Notes: generated by a model from the letters alone, not told the origin. A stretch of 20,789 nucleotides of DNA from an uncultured Collinsella sp. (GCA_900543945.1 UQTN01000027.1:1-20789), one strand, 5' to 3'; counted from the first letter of the stretch, positions 5,095 to 13,730 are shown. Numbers and translations are program-made.

Positions 5095-6852
5095 ATGAAC
5101 GAGATCAAGTGCCCGCATTGCGGCGAAGTTTTTAAGGTCGATGCGTCCGGTTATGCGGATATCGTCAAGCAGGTGCGCGATGCCGAGTTCTCGCGCGACC
5201 TGGATGAGCGCGTGAAGGCGGTCCAGCGCGAGGGCGAGCAGGCACTGGAGCTTGAGCGCTCGCGCTCGACGGCTGCTTTGCAAAAGGCAGAGTCTCAGCG
5301 CGACGCTCAGCTTGTCGAGCAGAAGAACGCTGCAGCTCAGCAGCTGGCACAAGAGGTTGCCAAGCGCGACGCTGAGCTTGCCGAGCTGCGCGCCAAGCTC
5401 GAAGGCGCTGCCGCAGAGCGCGAGAGTGCAAGTCAGCGCGCGGCGGTTGAGGCCCGTTCCGATGCTCAAAAGGAGAATGCCGAGCTTCAGCGCGAGATCG
5501 ACAATTTACGTGCGCAGTTGGAGCGCAAAGATGATGAAGCCAGGCTTGCCGAGGCGGCGGCACGCAATGCTGCTCAAAACGACCTGTCCGCGCGCGACGC
5601 TCAGATTGCCGAGCTGCAGGCCAGGATCGCCGCGGCGGACAAGGCCCAGGAGATGGCGCTTGCCGCCGCCGCGGCAGAGTCGCAGCGTGAGCTCGATGCC
5701 GCTCGCAGCGAGGCCGAGCGCGCGCTTACTGACTATCGCGCGAAGGTGCAAGAGAAGTTTTCCGCCGCAAAGGCTCAGTCCGAGCAAGAGGCCGAGGGCC
5801 TGCGTGCCCAGCTGCGCGAGCAGGAACTGATGGCAAAAATGAACCTGTCAGAGGCGGTCGCCGCGGCGGAGCGAGAGCGCGATGAGGCACGTGCCAAACT
5901 GACGAGCGAGCTGGCGGTGCGCGATTCTCGCGAGGAGCAAGCCAAGGCGGCACACGAGCTCGAGCTTGCGCAGGCCAAGCGCGCGAGCGATGACCTGATT
6001 CGCTACAAGGATGAAGAGATTGAGCGCCTTAAGGACATGAAGGTTCGCCTGTCCACCAAGATGGTGGGCGAGTCGCTCGAGCAGCACTGCGAGACCGAGT
6101 TTAACCGTCTGCGCATGACGGCGTTTCCCAATGCGTACTTCGAGAAAGATAACGATGCATCCGAGGGCACCAAGGGAGACTTCATTTTCCGTGAGTGCGA
6201 CGCGAGCGGCAACGAGGTCATTTCGATTATGTTCGAGATGAAAAACGAGAACGACGAGACCGCGACCAAGCATAAAAACGAGGACTTCTTTAAGAAACTC
6301 GATCACGATCGTCGCCAGAAAGGCTGTGAGTACGCGGTGCTCTGCACGCTGCTCGAGCCCGAGAGCGAGCTTTACAACGCGGGAATCGTGGACGTGAGCT
6401 ATCGCTACGAGAAGATGTATGTGATCCGCCCGCAGTTCTTCATTCCCATCATTACGCTGCTGCGCAATGCCGCCATGGGTTCGCTTCGCTATAAGCAGGA
6501 ACTGGCGGAGTACAAACAGCAGAATATCGATGTCACGAACTTCGAAGCCAAGATGGAGAAGTTCAAGGATGGCTTCTCGCGCAACTACAACCTGGCGAGC
6601 AAGCAATTCGAGTCGGCAATCAAGGAGATCGATGCCGCCATTAAGCAGCTCGAGAAGACCAAGGACGACTTGCGCCGCAGCACCGAGAACCTACGCTTGG
6701 CCCACAACAAGGCCGATGAGCTTACCATTCGCAAGCTCACATGGGGCAACAAGACCATGAAGGCAGCGTTTGACGAGGCGCGCGAGGCTGCGCCAGAGAC
6801 AAACGAGGAGCCAGACGAGGCGGATTCGTATGAGGTCGAGGATGCCGAGTAA
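5095..6852 (+). CDS. DUF2130 coiled-coil protein with nuclease-like motif
   Basis: A 585-residue protein with three parts. A short zinc-ribbon-like CPHCG with C6 and C9 opens it. A long Ala/Glu/Arg-rich coiled coil covers roughly residues 25-320. The DUF2130 domain follows from about 322 to 500, and a second coiled coil with an acidic tail ends it. Within DUF2130, D362 in KGDFIF and E381-x-K383 in FEMKNE resemble the D...ExK core of PD-(D/E)XK nucleases, supporting a DNA-cleaving or DNA-binding role. GAGGAG lies 5 nt before the ATG. The gene sits between two terminators and so is monocistronic. The coiled coil looks like an SMC-type spacer. Family function has not been established to my knowledge. 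Confidence 0.82.
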   Translation: MNEIKCPHCGEVFKVDASGYADIVKQVRDAEFSRDLDERVKAVQREGEQALELERSRSTAALQKAESQRDAQLVEQKNAAAQQLAQEVAKRDAELAELRAKLEGAAAERESASQRAAVEARSDAQKENAELQREIDNLRAQLERKDDEARLAEAAARNAAQNDLSARDAQIAELQARIAAADKAQEMALAAAAAESQRELDAARSEAERALTDYRAKVQEKFSAAKAQSEQEAEGLRAQLREQELMAKMNLSEAVAAAERERDEARAKLTSELAVRDSREEQAKAAHELELAQAKRASDDLIRYKDEEIERLKDMKVRLSTKMVGESLEQHCETEFNRLRMTAFPNAYFEKDNDASEGTKGDFIFRECDASGNEVISIMFEMKNENDETATKHKNEDFFKKLDHDRRQKGCEYAVLCTLLEPESELYNAGIVDVSYRYEKMYVIRPQFFIPIITLLRNAAMGSLRYKQELAEYKQQNIDVTNFEAKMEKFKDGFSRNYNLASKQFESAIKEIDAAIKQLEKTKDDLRRSTENLRLAHNKADELTIRKLTWGNKTMKAAFDEAREAAPETNEEPDEADSYEVEDAE

Positions 6853-6871
6853 GGCATAGCGGATAGTGAAA

Positions 6872-6909
6872 AAGCGGGGCTGCTGGCGATGTTGCCAACA
6901 GCCCCGCTT
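6872..6909 (-). terminator. Terminator between the convergent DUF2130 and helicase genes
   Basis: A stem of 15 pairs with one mismatch (6872-6887 with 6894-6909; core AGCGGGGCTG) and a 6-nt loop. On the minus strand it is followed by three further T residues and serves the helicase gene; on the plus strand the tail CGTTTCGT is weaker but could also stop DUF2130 transcripts. Confidence 0.75.
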
Positions 6910-6931
6910 CGTTTCGTCCCAATATGCTTGG

Positions 6932-9613
6932 CTAATCCTCGAGCAAATCCTCGATAAAACCGACGCGGTAGTTCTTGAAGATGACCTCGCCACCGTCTTG
7001 CGTGGCGTCCAGATCGACATCGCCCATGATGCCAAAGTCGTGGTCGCCGTCCTCGTCGGCAAAAATCTGGTGCACGTGCCACACGTGGAGCGCCTTCTCG
7101 TCGGACTCGTCGATCGAGAACATAGCAGAGGAGCGCGCGTCGCCGTCGGTGAGAATCTCCTCGTGCTGCTCGTGGTAAGCGTCGAGTGCTTTTTGCCAGC
7201 GGATCTCGCTCATGCCCCAGTCGTCGTCGAGCTCGCCCAGGTCGCGAACGTGCTCGCGGGCGGCAAGGGTCACGCGGCGGAAGAGCGCGTTGCGCACCAA
7301 CAGCGTGCAGCCGCGGCGGTCCGCCACGACCTCGTCGATGCCCTGCGGCGGCGTGGCGTCGAGGGCTGCCGGGTTGCCAGCGTTTTCCCACTCGTCTACC
7401 AAGCTCGAGTCGACCGAGCGCACCACAAAGCCCAGCCACGAGATAATGTCGCGCAGGCGCTCGTCGCGCTTCTCGATGGGTACGGTGCGGTCGAGCGAAC
7501 GGTAAGCCTCTGCCAGGTAGCGCAGCAAAATGCCCTCGGAGCGGGCGATGCCGAGCTTTTGAATGTAGCCCTTAAAATCGCTCGCGCTTTCCAGCATATC
7601 GCGCAGGACGCTCTTGGGAGAGAGCTGGTAGTCGTTTGCCCAGGGTACTTCCTGGCAGTACTTGTCAAAAGCGGCGTCGAGCAAATCCTCGAGCGGCTTT
7701 TCGTACGTGACGTCTTGAATGCGCTCCAGACGCTCCTCATACTCGATGCCGTCGGCCTTCATCTCGGCCATAGCTCGATCGCGTGCGGCACGCTCCTGCG
7801 CACGCAGCACTTGCTTGGGATCTTCGAGCGTCGCCTCGACCATTGAGATTAAATCCATGGTATAGGTCTCGCTCTCGGGATCGAGCAGCTCCAACGCGGC
7901 GAGCAAGAACGGCGAGAGCGGCTGATCGAGCGCAAAGTCCTCGGGCAGGTCGACCGTCAGCGCGTAGTCGATGTCCGGCGCGGCGTCAGCCGGAGCGTCG
8001 GGTGCGGGCGGCACCTCGGTGCGAACGACGACACCGGAATCGATGAGCGTGGCGAAGATTTCGTCGGCGCGAACCTCGAGCTTTGCCTTTTCCTCGGGCG
8101 TTTGCAGGCTCGTCTCGATGAGGTCGTGCACGCGGGCACGGGCGTCGCCACCCTGTTCGACCACGCTAATCACCATGGAGTGTGTGATGCGAAGGCGCGG
8201 CTTGAGCGTTTCGGGCTGCGTCTCGATCAGGCGCTCAAAGGTCTGCTTGTTCCAGGTGACAAAGCCCTCGGGGGCCTTCTTCTTTTTAATCTTGCGGAGC
8301 TTCTTGGGGTCGTCGCCCGCCTTGGCCATGAGCTTGGCATTCTCGATCTCGTGCTCGGGTGCCTCGGCAATCACCATGCCCTCGGTATCGAAGCCCGAGC
8401 GGCCGGCGCGACCGGCAATCTGATGAAACTCGCGGGCGCGCAGACGACGCATCTTGTAGCCGTCGTACTTGGTGAGCGCGGTGAGCACCACGGTATGGAT
8501 GGGCACGTTGATGCCGACGCCGAGCGTATCGGTGCCGCAGATGACGGGCAACAGGCCCTGTTGTGCCAAGCGCTCGACCAGCAGACGATAGCGCGGCAAC
8601 ATGCCAGCATGGTGCACGCCGACGCCGCATCCGAGCAAGCGCTTAAGAATTTTGCCAAAGGCCGTCGAGAAGCTCGTGCCCTTGGCCGCCTCCTTGATGG
8701 CCCCACGCTGCTCCTTGCTGGCAATACCAAAGTTGGCGAGGGATTGCGCCGTCGCAAGTGCGGCGTCCTGGCTAAAGTGCACGATGTAGAGCGGGGCCTC
8801 GCCGCGGCGCATTGCGAGCTCGACCGTGCCCTCGAGGGAGGTCGTCACATAGTCATAACTCAGCGGAACCGGACGCGGGGCGTCGACAACCAAGTCGCAG
8901 GTTGCGCCGGTGTGCTCCTCAAGTGAGGCGGCGATGGCAGTGACATCGCCGAGTGTGGCGCTCATGAGCATGAATTGCGTGTGAGGCAGGGTGAGCAGCG
9001 GCACCTGCCAGGCCCAACCGCGATCGGGGTCGGCAAAGTAGTGGAACTCGTCCATGGCGACGCAGCCAACATCGGCATCTTCGCCCTCGCGCAGTGCGTC
9101 GTTGGCAAGGATCTCTGCCGTGCAGCAGATGACGGGTGCCTTGGTGTTGATATGCGTGTCGCCGGTGATCATACCGACGTTATCGCGGCCGAGCACCTGT
9201 ACCAGATCGAAGAACTTTTCGCTGACCAGGGCCTTGATAGGGGCCGTGTAATAGCAACGTTTGCCCTGCGCCATGCCCATAAAGAGCATGCCCAGCGCGA
9301 CAAGCGACTTGCCCGATCCGGTCGGTGTTCCCAAAATGACATGGTCACCGGCGGCTAGATCCATGAGGGCCTCTTCTTGGTGATCCCACAGCTCAATGCC
9401 GCGATTGCTCGTCCATTCAAAGAAGCGTTCGAAGGCCTGATCGGGCGTGAGCCACGGTTCGGGCTCACTGCCGTCTTCGGGCTCCCACCAGGTGGGGGAG
9501 AGCGCGCCGAGCGAGCCGAACTCGGCCTCGGTTCCCGTGCCGCCCGAGAATGAGCTGGCGGCGCCGGCGCCCGAGACGGTGCTGGCGGCGGTATCTGTCG
9601 TGGTCTGTGCCAT
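6932..9613 (-). CDS. DEAD/DEAH-box RNA helicase with DUF3516 (Ski2/MTR4-like)
   Basis: An 893-residue superfamily 2 helicase. Motifs are GTPTGSGKS at 95-103 (Walker A), MDEFH with D188-E-F-H191 (motif II), MSAT ending at 220 (motif III), GVGINVP (motif V) and QIAGRAGR at 398-405 (motif VI). The last half, from about 430 on, matches the DUF3516 region found in actinobacterial Ski2/MTR4-like helicases, which probably unwind RNA for processing or decay. An alanine/serine/glycine-rich tail of about 35 residues precedes the helicase core. The start ATG has only a modest ribosome site (GAGAAAG). A 123-bp inverted-repeat element lies 121 bp upstream, between this gene and trmB. The RNA substrate is unknown. 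Confidence 0.9.
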   Translation of the reverse strand: MAQTTTDTAASTVSGAGAASSFSGGTGTEAEFGSLGALSPTWWEPEDGSEPEPWLTPDQAFERFFEWTSNRGIELWDHQEEALMDLAAGDHVILGTPTGSGKSLVALGMLFMGMAQGKRCYYTAPIKALVSEKFFDLVQVLGRDNVGMITGDTHINTKAPVICCTAEILANDALREGEDADVGCVAMDEFHYFADPDRGWAWQVPLLTLPHTQFMLMSATLGDVTAIAASLEEHTGATCDLVVDAPRPVPLSYDYVTTSLEGTVELAMRRGEAPLYIVHFSQDAALATAQSLANFGIASKEQRGAIKEAAKGTSFSTAFGKILKRLLGCGVGVHHAGMLPRYRLLVERLAQQGLLPVICGTDTLGVGINVPIHTVVLTALTKYDGYKMRRLRAREFHQIAGRAGRSGFDTEGMVIAEAPEHEIENAKLMAKAGDDPKKLRKIKKKKAPEGFVTWNKQTFERLIETQPETLKPRLRITHSMVISVVEQGGDARARVHDLIETSLQTPEEKAKLEVRADEIFATLIDSGVVVRTEVPPAPDAPADAAPDIDYALTVDLPEDFALDQPLSPFLLAALELLDPESETYTMDLISMVEATLEDPKQVLRAQERAARDRAMAEMKADGIEYEERLERIQDVTYEKPLEDLLDAAFDKYCQEVPWANDYQLSPKSVLRDMLESASDFKGYIQKLGIARSEGILLRYLAEAYRSLDRTVPIEKRDERLRDIISWLGFVVRSVDSSLVDEWENAGNPAALDATPPQGIDEVVADRRGCTLLVRNALFRRVTLAAREHVRDLGELDDDWGMSEIRWQKALDAYHEQHEEILTDGDARSSAMFSIDESDEKALHVWHVHQIFADEDGDHDFGIMGDVDLDATQDGGEVIFKNYRVGFIEDLLED

Positions 9614-9734
9614 GTGGTTGCTTTCTCTCGCGTTTGCCCGCCATCCATTATGGCGTAGCGGCGGCGCGGGGTGCTAGCGCGCGGGAAAATGCAGGAAATG
9701 GGCGTTCTGCCCAGCCGTTTGGTGCAGTCGCCAG

Positions 9735-9857
9735 CTAAGTGAGTAGACTTTTTGCGATATCGCGAGCACATGGTTTTTACGCAAGGTCTCTACCTGCGGT
9801 TTTAGTTTTTGCCATACGGGTTGTGCTCGGCTGTTGTCAAAAAGTCTACTCACTTAG
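9735..9857. repeat. 123-bp element with perfect 20-bp inverted termini (MITE-like)
   Basis: CTAAGTGAGTAGACTTTTTG (9735-9754) is exactly inverted at 9838-9857. Inside lie further nested dyads: the palindrome GCGATATCGC (9754-9763), CGAGCACA/TGTGCTCG (9763-9770 and 9822-9829), and AGGT-CTCT-ACCT near the centre. The whole unit can fold into a branched hairpin on either strand. It has no ORF and sits in the 308-bp gap between trmB and the DUF3516 helicase, whose remaining bases show no gene. Either a non-autonomous mobile element or a structured RNA is possible. Confidence 0.75.
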
Positions 9858-9921
9858 GTTTGAGGGCCGTTCGTCGGCGCCTATTTGCGCTTGGTTGTCA
9901 ACGCCGCGGCCATCAAAAGCC

Positions 9922-10761
9922 CTAGGACTCCTGCGGCAGGCGCTTTTTGCCTTTACGGGCGCGGTTTTTAAAGTTCTCGACGGCTTCTTCCATGCCCAGA
10001 GGCACATAGGTGAGCTCGTCGAGGTTATCGGGCAGGTAGCAGGCAAGACTTTGCTCCTGCATGTGACCCGCCGTGAGCACATCGTCACTGGGATGTGCGC
10101 CGGGTGTGGCGCAAATGCCATAGACGACGGCACCCATCTCGCGCGTGCGGCGCTCGTATTCGGTCTCGGGGTGCTCGGGATGGTCGCGGCGGACGTCGTC
10201 GCTTACCCAAAGCGTGTCATAGCCGGCCGCAGCAAACTGCCCCAAGGCGTAGTCGCGCAATGGCTTACTGTCGGTGCGCAGCGTGACGGTGGCGCCGGCT
10301 GCAAAGAGCGGACGGTACAGCATTAGGTGGTCGACATGGACGAGTCGCTTTTTGGCGTACTTGGCCTTGGGCTGCGGCGTGGGAAAGTTGATGGTGATGG
10401 CATCGAGCTCGCCTGCGGCAAATAGCTGCGGCAGCGATGCGGCGCCTCGGGGCAGGACAAGTGCGTTGGACAGCTCCTGCTCGCAGATTTTCTGTGCGGC
10501 ATAGGCGATGCAGATGGGCTCCTGGTCCATGCCGATAAAGAACGTGTTTGGCTCGCGGGCCGCGCGCTCTACAAGGTACGTTCCCTTGCCACAACCAAGA
10601 TCCAGATGAAGGTGTTCGAAAGGCTTGCTGCCTGCGGGCGCACAGGCCTCGCGCCAATCTCCGGCATAGGCCTCGGGGTTCGTCTCAATCGCATCGGCGT
10701 AGCGCTCCAGGCGCTCCTCGAGCACAAAGTTCTTAGGTGTGCGAACGTGGACGGCTCCCAT
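9922..10761 (-). CDS. trmB: tRNA (guanine-N7)-methyltransferase TrmB, variant signature
   Basis: A 279-residue SAM-dependent enzyme expected to make m7G46 in the tRNA variable loop. It has the SAM motif DLGCGKG at 54-60, the acidic ribose contact in GMDQE (77-81), the family motif region NFPTPQPK (125-132) followed by KYAKKRLVH, and TEYE at 200-203. The usual motif is NFPDPWPK; here Asp is Thr128 and Trp is Gln130, and that Asp is important for catalysis in studied TrmB proteins. A C-terminal extension of about 60 residues, ending in lysine-rich KNRARKGKKR, is unusual. AAGGAG lies 5 nt before the ATG. It follows the Trm9-like gene on the same strand with a 119-bp gap. Confidence 0.85.
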   Translation of the reverse strand: MGAVHVRTPKNFVLEERLERYADAIETNPEAYAGDWREACAPAGSKPFEHLHLDLGCGKGTYLVERAAREPNTFFIGMDQEPICIAYAAQKICEQELSNALVLPRGAASLPQLFAAGELDAITINFPTPQPKAKYAKKRLVHVDHLMLYRPLFAAGATVTLRTDSKPLRDYALGQFAAAGYDTLWVSDDVRRDHPEHPETEYERRTREMGAVVYGICATPGAHPSDDVLTAGHMQEQSLACYLPDNLDELTYVPLGMEEAVENFKNRARKGKKRLPQES

Positions 10762-10880
10762 GAGGCTCCTTGGTCATACGTATGGAACACATTGCAGGCG
10801 CGTTCCGTCAATGGGTTGAAAAAGGGTGGGCATGGTTTGCCCGAAAGATGCGGTGCGGCTCGGCGGCGAGTCGCCGATAC

Positions 10881-11753
10881 CTACAGGCGCTTGAGAATCA
10901 CATAGCGGTTGAGCTCGCCGCTGCGACCGTCGGCATGGAAACGCTCAAGCTCGCGCACGGGGACCTCGCCGCTCTTGTAGAACGTGCGGACACCGCGCAC
11001 CAGGTCGGTGATCTGCTGATCGTCAAAGTGATGGCAATAGCGGTAGGCGTGGCGGTCGTTTTGCCAGCCAATGAGGTGGTCACCGGCTTCAAACTGCGCG
11101 GAATCGTAACCCTCAAACGGCGGGGTGAGCTCGGCGCGGGCCTCGGCGCGAACGGCTTTGCGCGCCATGCGCTCGTCGTTCATAAACTCCCAAAAGCTGA
11201 TGGCGATGATGCCGCCTGGGCGCGTCTGGCGCACCAGAGCGTCGAGCACGCGTACGCGGTACTCGCACGACGGCACGTGGTGCATAAATCCAAAGCAGAC
11301 CGAGATGTCGGCGAGCGGGGCGTCGAAAAGCACGTCGGGTGTCTCGGCGGGGTTGAGCTTCATAAGGGCATCGAGCACGTCGAGTTCCTGGAAGTGCAGG
11401 TTGGGAATGCGCAGGGCGTGACCGTGGGCGTCTATTGCCAGATCTTGGCACGAGTCGACACCATAGAACTCAAACGGGCAGCTGGCATCTGCCGAGGGGT
11501 TTGCGCCGTCGACGCCCTTGGCGGCAAGTGCCCCGCCGGCGGCAAAGTTCTCGAATCGCATATTGCCGCAGGCAAGGTCGAAGACGCGGACGGGATGCTC
11601 GATCGTGGCCACATCGAGCTGCTCAAGCGCGATGTCCATGGTGCGCACCCAGCCGGGCCACGGGGCTTGGCGCGTATCGGAAAAGGAAGCGGAGTGCTCG
11701 CGATAGAACGTATTGTTGAGCTGGATGAGCGATGATGCGAAATCGCGGTTCAC
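10881..11753 (-). CDS. Class I methyltransferase resembling Trm9 (tRNA wobble uridine)
   Basis: A 290-residue SAM-dependent methyltransferase. The N-terminus has FYREHSASFSDTRQAPWP (16-33), matching the V-Y-x-E-I-A-x-x-F-S-x-T-R-x-x-P-W-P block of eukaryotic Trm9 as I recall it. Then come FDLACGN (58-64) for SAM, VCFGFMHHV (152-160) matching the Trm9 AVVHH block, TRPGGIIAISFW (177-188), AYRYCHHF (236-243) and a C-terminal RYVILKR. Trm9 methylates cm5U34 to mcm5U34 in tRNA. I chose GTG 11753: GGAGGGAG (11763-11770) is 9 nt upstream, and the Trm9-like block begins soon after; the ATG at 11888 would add 45 residues without family likeness. An Elp3 gene lies about 2 kb away. Function is inferred from motifs. 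Confidence 0.7.
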   Translation of the reverse strand: MNRDFASSLIQLNNTFYREHSASFSDTRQAPWPGWVRTMDIALEQLDVATIEHPVRVFDLACGNMRFENFAAGGALAAKGVDGANPSADASCPFEFYGVDSCQDLAIDAHGHALRIPNLHFQELDVLDALMKLNPAETPDVLFDAPLADISVCFGFMHHVPSCEYRVRVLDALVRQTRPGGIIAISFWEFMNDERMARKAVRAEARAELTPPFEGYDSAQFEAGDHLIGWQNDRHAYRYCHHFDDQQITDLVRGVRTFYKSGEVPVRELERFHADGRSGELNRYVILKRL

Positions 11754-11873
11754 GGCGCGGAACTCCCTCCGATGGCGGTGCGGAATAAACAGTACGACCA
11801 TACTACCGTTAACGCCGCAACGGGGACAACCGAGCTGTGGGTCATTGCTTTGTTTGGACACATTTCCGCAGCT

Positions 11874-11902
11874 CATATGTGCCCGCAACCGCCGGTTGTC
11901 AA
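11874..11902 (-). promoter_or_regulatory. Candidate promoter of the Trm9-like gene
   Basis: On the minus strand a perfect TTGACA (11897-11902) is 17 bp from CATATG (11874-11879), a poor -10. It would give a leader of about 115 nt. The same bases contain TTGTCA on the plus strand, but no well-spaced plus-strand -10 was found for the XRE gene. Confidence 0.35.
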
Positions 11903-12020
11903 AAATCTCACTAGAATAGGTAGCATGATTTTGGCGGTGGCGGATAGATTTTTAACTGTGCAAGGCGCCTTAAGAACAAAAACGGTCCGGCGGCACGGCT
12001 GGCATCGCATAGGAGGAACC

Positions 12021-12737
12021 ATGAATGTAGAAACTGCTCAGCGGCTCGCCGACCTTCGCCGCAGCAAGGGCTTTAGCCAAGAAGGATTGGCGCGAAAGCT
12101 GGGACTGTCACGCCAAGCGGTCAGTAAATGGGAGCGCGCGGAGAGCTCGCCCGATACCGAGAACCTGATTTCGCTCGCCAAGCTCTATGGTCTGGATGAG
12201 CTGCTCAATCCGAGCGATGAGATCGAGGACGATATCGAGTTTGAGAACGAGGACCGCGCCCGTCAGCGCGAGGCCGAGGCGGCGGAGCGTGCCCGTACCC
12301 ACGAGGCGGCGGCACGCGCTACCGAGGCGGCAACGCAGGCGAGTGATGCTGCGGCCAAGGCGGCGCAAGCGGCAAGCTGGAGTGCACAGGCCGCCAATGC
12401 CGCTACGGCGCAGGCGACGAGTGGCGGTGCGGTTGGCTCGACTCCGGTGAAGGGCCCGTTCCAGTCGTTCCCGTATTGGGCCGTGTGCTGGCTGCTGTTC
12501 TTTTTGCTGATGTTCCCGTTTGGCGCCGGCCCCTTTGCTGCGCTCATCTTCTTTACGATCCCTATCTATCACTGGGTGGCGCGTGCGCTCGATGGTGATT
12601 GGGCGCGCGGGGATATTCAGGTTGGTTCGGCACCGGTGACGGCTAGGACTCAGGTGCAGGATGCTTCCGCTGCGGTTGATACTGATGCGGCTGCTACGAC
12701 CGCCGCTGAGCCGAGTGCCAAAGAAGGTGATGAATGA
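12021..12737 (+). CDS. Membrane-anchored XRE-family regulator
   Basis: A 238-residue protein. Residues 5-60 are a Cro/C1-type helix-turn-helix with the typical G-x-S-Q-E-x-L-A-x-K-L-G-x-S-R-Q-A-V-S-K-W-E pattern. An alanine-rich, charged helical linker follows (75-135). Two closely spaced hydrophobic stretches (about 151-187) form a membrane hairpin, and an acidic Ala/Thr tail ends it. AGGAGG lies 4 nt before the ATG at 12021; an upstream in-frame ATG at 11772 is rejected. The stop overlaps the next start in ATGA, so the two genes are translationally coupled. It probably regulates its own operon while tethered to the membrane and sensing envelope state; that is inference from layout. Confidence 0.85.
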   Translation: MNVETAQRLADLRRSKGFSQEGLARKLGLSRQAVSKWERAESSPDTENLISLAKLYGLDELLNPSDEIEDDIEFENEDRARQREAEAAERARTHEAAARATEAATQASDAAAKAAQAASWSAQAANAATAQATSGGAVGSTPVKGPFQSFPYWAVCWLLFFLLMFPFGAGPFAALIFFTIPIYHWVARALDGDWARGDIQVGSAPVTARTQVQDASAAVDTDAAATTAAEPSAKEGDE

Positions 12738-13633
12738 TGAAGCTCTCGCATGAATCGAAGGTGCGCCTGGGTGTTGGTATCGGAGCGTTTGTGCTCATCA
12801 TCGGACTTGTCTTTGGCACTTCGCGGCTATTGGCTCATTCCGATACTGTGCGTACGACCGGTATTCTATCTGGCAATTTGTCTGATTTTGACGATATGTT
12901 TGACGACGATGATCTCTTGGATAGCGGTAACTATTCCGCTCGGCCTCAACAACTTTCGAGCGAAACGTTTGATGCCGACGCGTTCACATCGCTTGACTTG
13001 GACGTGACGTCGGGCACGGTCGAGGTCAAACACGTCTCCGGTGGCCCGGTGCGTGTTATCGAAAGCGGCCGCGTTGCGAAGGGAACGTCTGCTTCTGATG
13101 CGGCTACCCGGAACCTTGCTGAGGTCAAGGGCTCTACGCTCAAGATCAGTCAGTTCGACTACGATGATAAGCGCGCGATTGACCGCACAATTACCATTGA
13201 GCTGCCGCGAGATGTTGCGGATAGCCTGGTGGGCATTACGGCGAATGTAGGGTCGGGCGACCTGGCGGTCGCGGACATTGTGTGCCATGATCTGGATATA
13301 ACGTTGAATTCGGGAGACGTTGAGTTTACGGGCACCGTGACCGACACCCTGAATGCCAAGGTCGGTTCGGGCGACATGACGTTCGAGCTCTACCAGGCGC
13401 CCGCGAAGTCGATGGACGTGAGCGTGGGCTCGGGCGACGTGGAGATGACGGTTCCGAACTCTACGGGCTTTAAGGCGAGCCTCACCTTGGGCAGTGGCGA
13501 CTTCGAGAGCGATTTCCTTCCGCTTGGCTACGATGGGGAGACTATTTTGAATCTTGAATTCGATAACGGTGACAAGTCTGCAACGTATCGTTTTAAGGTC
13601 GGTTCGGGCGACATGTCGTTCGAATCGGTGTGA
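12734..13633 (+). CDS. DUF4097-type beta-repeat membrane protein
   Basis: A 299-residue protein with one N-terminal membrane helix (about 11-29), an acidic segment DDMFDDDD, then an outward-facing domain. Its second half carries repeated SGD turns at 174, 193, 212, 233, 254 and 291, spaced mostly 19-21 residues, typical of DUF4097 adhesin-like beta-helix proteins. The start overlaps the XRE stop by 4 nt and uses AGAAGG as ribosome site; a second ATG directly follows the first. Paired XRE and DUF4097 genes are common in Gram-positive bacteria and are thought to belong to envelope-stress control. Binding partner unknown. A strong terminator follows. Confidence 0.82.
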   Translation: MMKLSHESKVRLGVGIGAFVLIIGLVFGTSRLLAHSDTVRTTGILSGNLSDFDDMFDDDDLLDSGNYSARPQQLSSETFDADAFTSLDLDVTSGTVEVKHVSGGPVRVIESGRVAKGTSASDAATRNLAEVKGSTLKISQFDYDDKRAIDRTITIELPRDVADSLVGITANVGSGDLAVADIVCHDLDITLNSGDVEFTGTVTDTLNAKVGSGDMTFELYQAPAKSMDVSVGSGDVEMTVPNSTGFKASLTLGSGDFESDFLPLGYDGETILNLEFDNGDKSATYRFKVGSGDMSFESV

Positions 13634-13680
13634 CATGCGGTTTTCGGAGATCGGTGCATATAGGCATGCTCTTTGATGGA

Positions 13681-13719
13681 GGCGCCGGGGCCGTGACTGG
13701 CTCCGGCGCCTTTGCCTTT
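13681..13719 (+). terminator. Rho-independent terminator after the DUF4097 gene
   Basis: GGCGCCGGGGCC (13681-13692) pairs with GGCTCCGGCGCC (13699-13710) over 12 positions with one G-T pair and loop GTGACT, followed by TTTGCCTTT. The elp3 start is only 12 bp further on. Confidence 0.8.
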
Positions 13720-13724
13720 ACAAT
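13719..13724 (+). promoter_or_regulatory. -10 element positioned for a leaderless elp3 mRNA
   Basis: TACAAT matches the -10 consensus at 5 of 6 positions and ends 6 nt before the elp3 ATG, so transcription would start at or next to the A of the start codon. There is no spaced Shine-Dalgarno sequence; the only G-run (GGGGG, 13725-13729) nearly touches the ATG. The -35 position lies in the preceding terminator and is poor. Confidence 0.45.
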
Positions 13725-13730
13725 GGGGGC

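Noticed and set aside
6866..8926. Long plus-strand ORFs opposite the DUF3516 helicase (6866-7846 and 8102-8926)
   Set aside because: They lie entirely opposite a helicase with full motifs, and their leucine/valine/alanine-rich composition is what antisense of GC-rich coding DNA gives.
11754..11888. N-terminal extension of the Trm9-like protein from an ATG at 11888, with a CPRC motif
   Set aside because: No ribosome site at 11888, while GGAGGGAG precedes the GTG at 11753; the extension also overlaps the best promoter.
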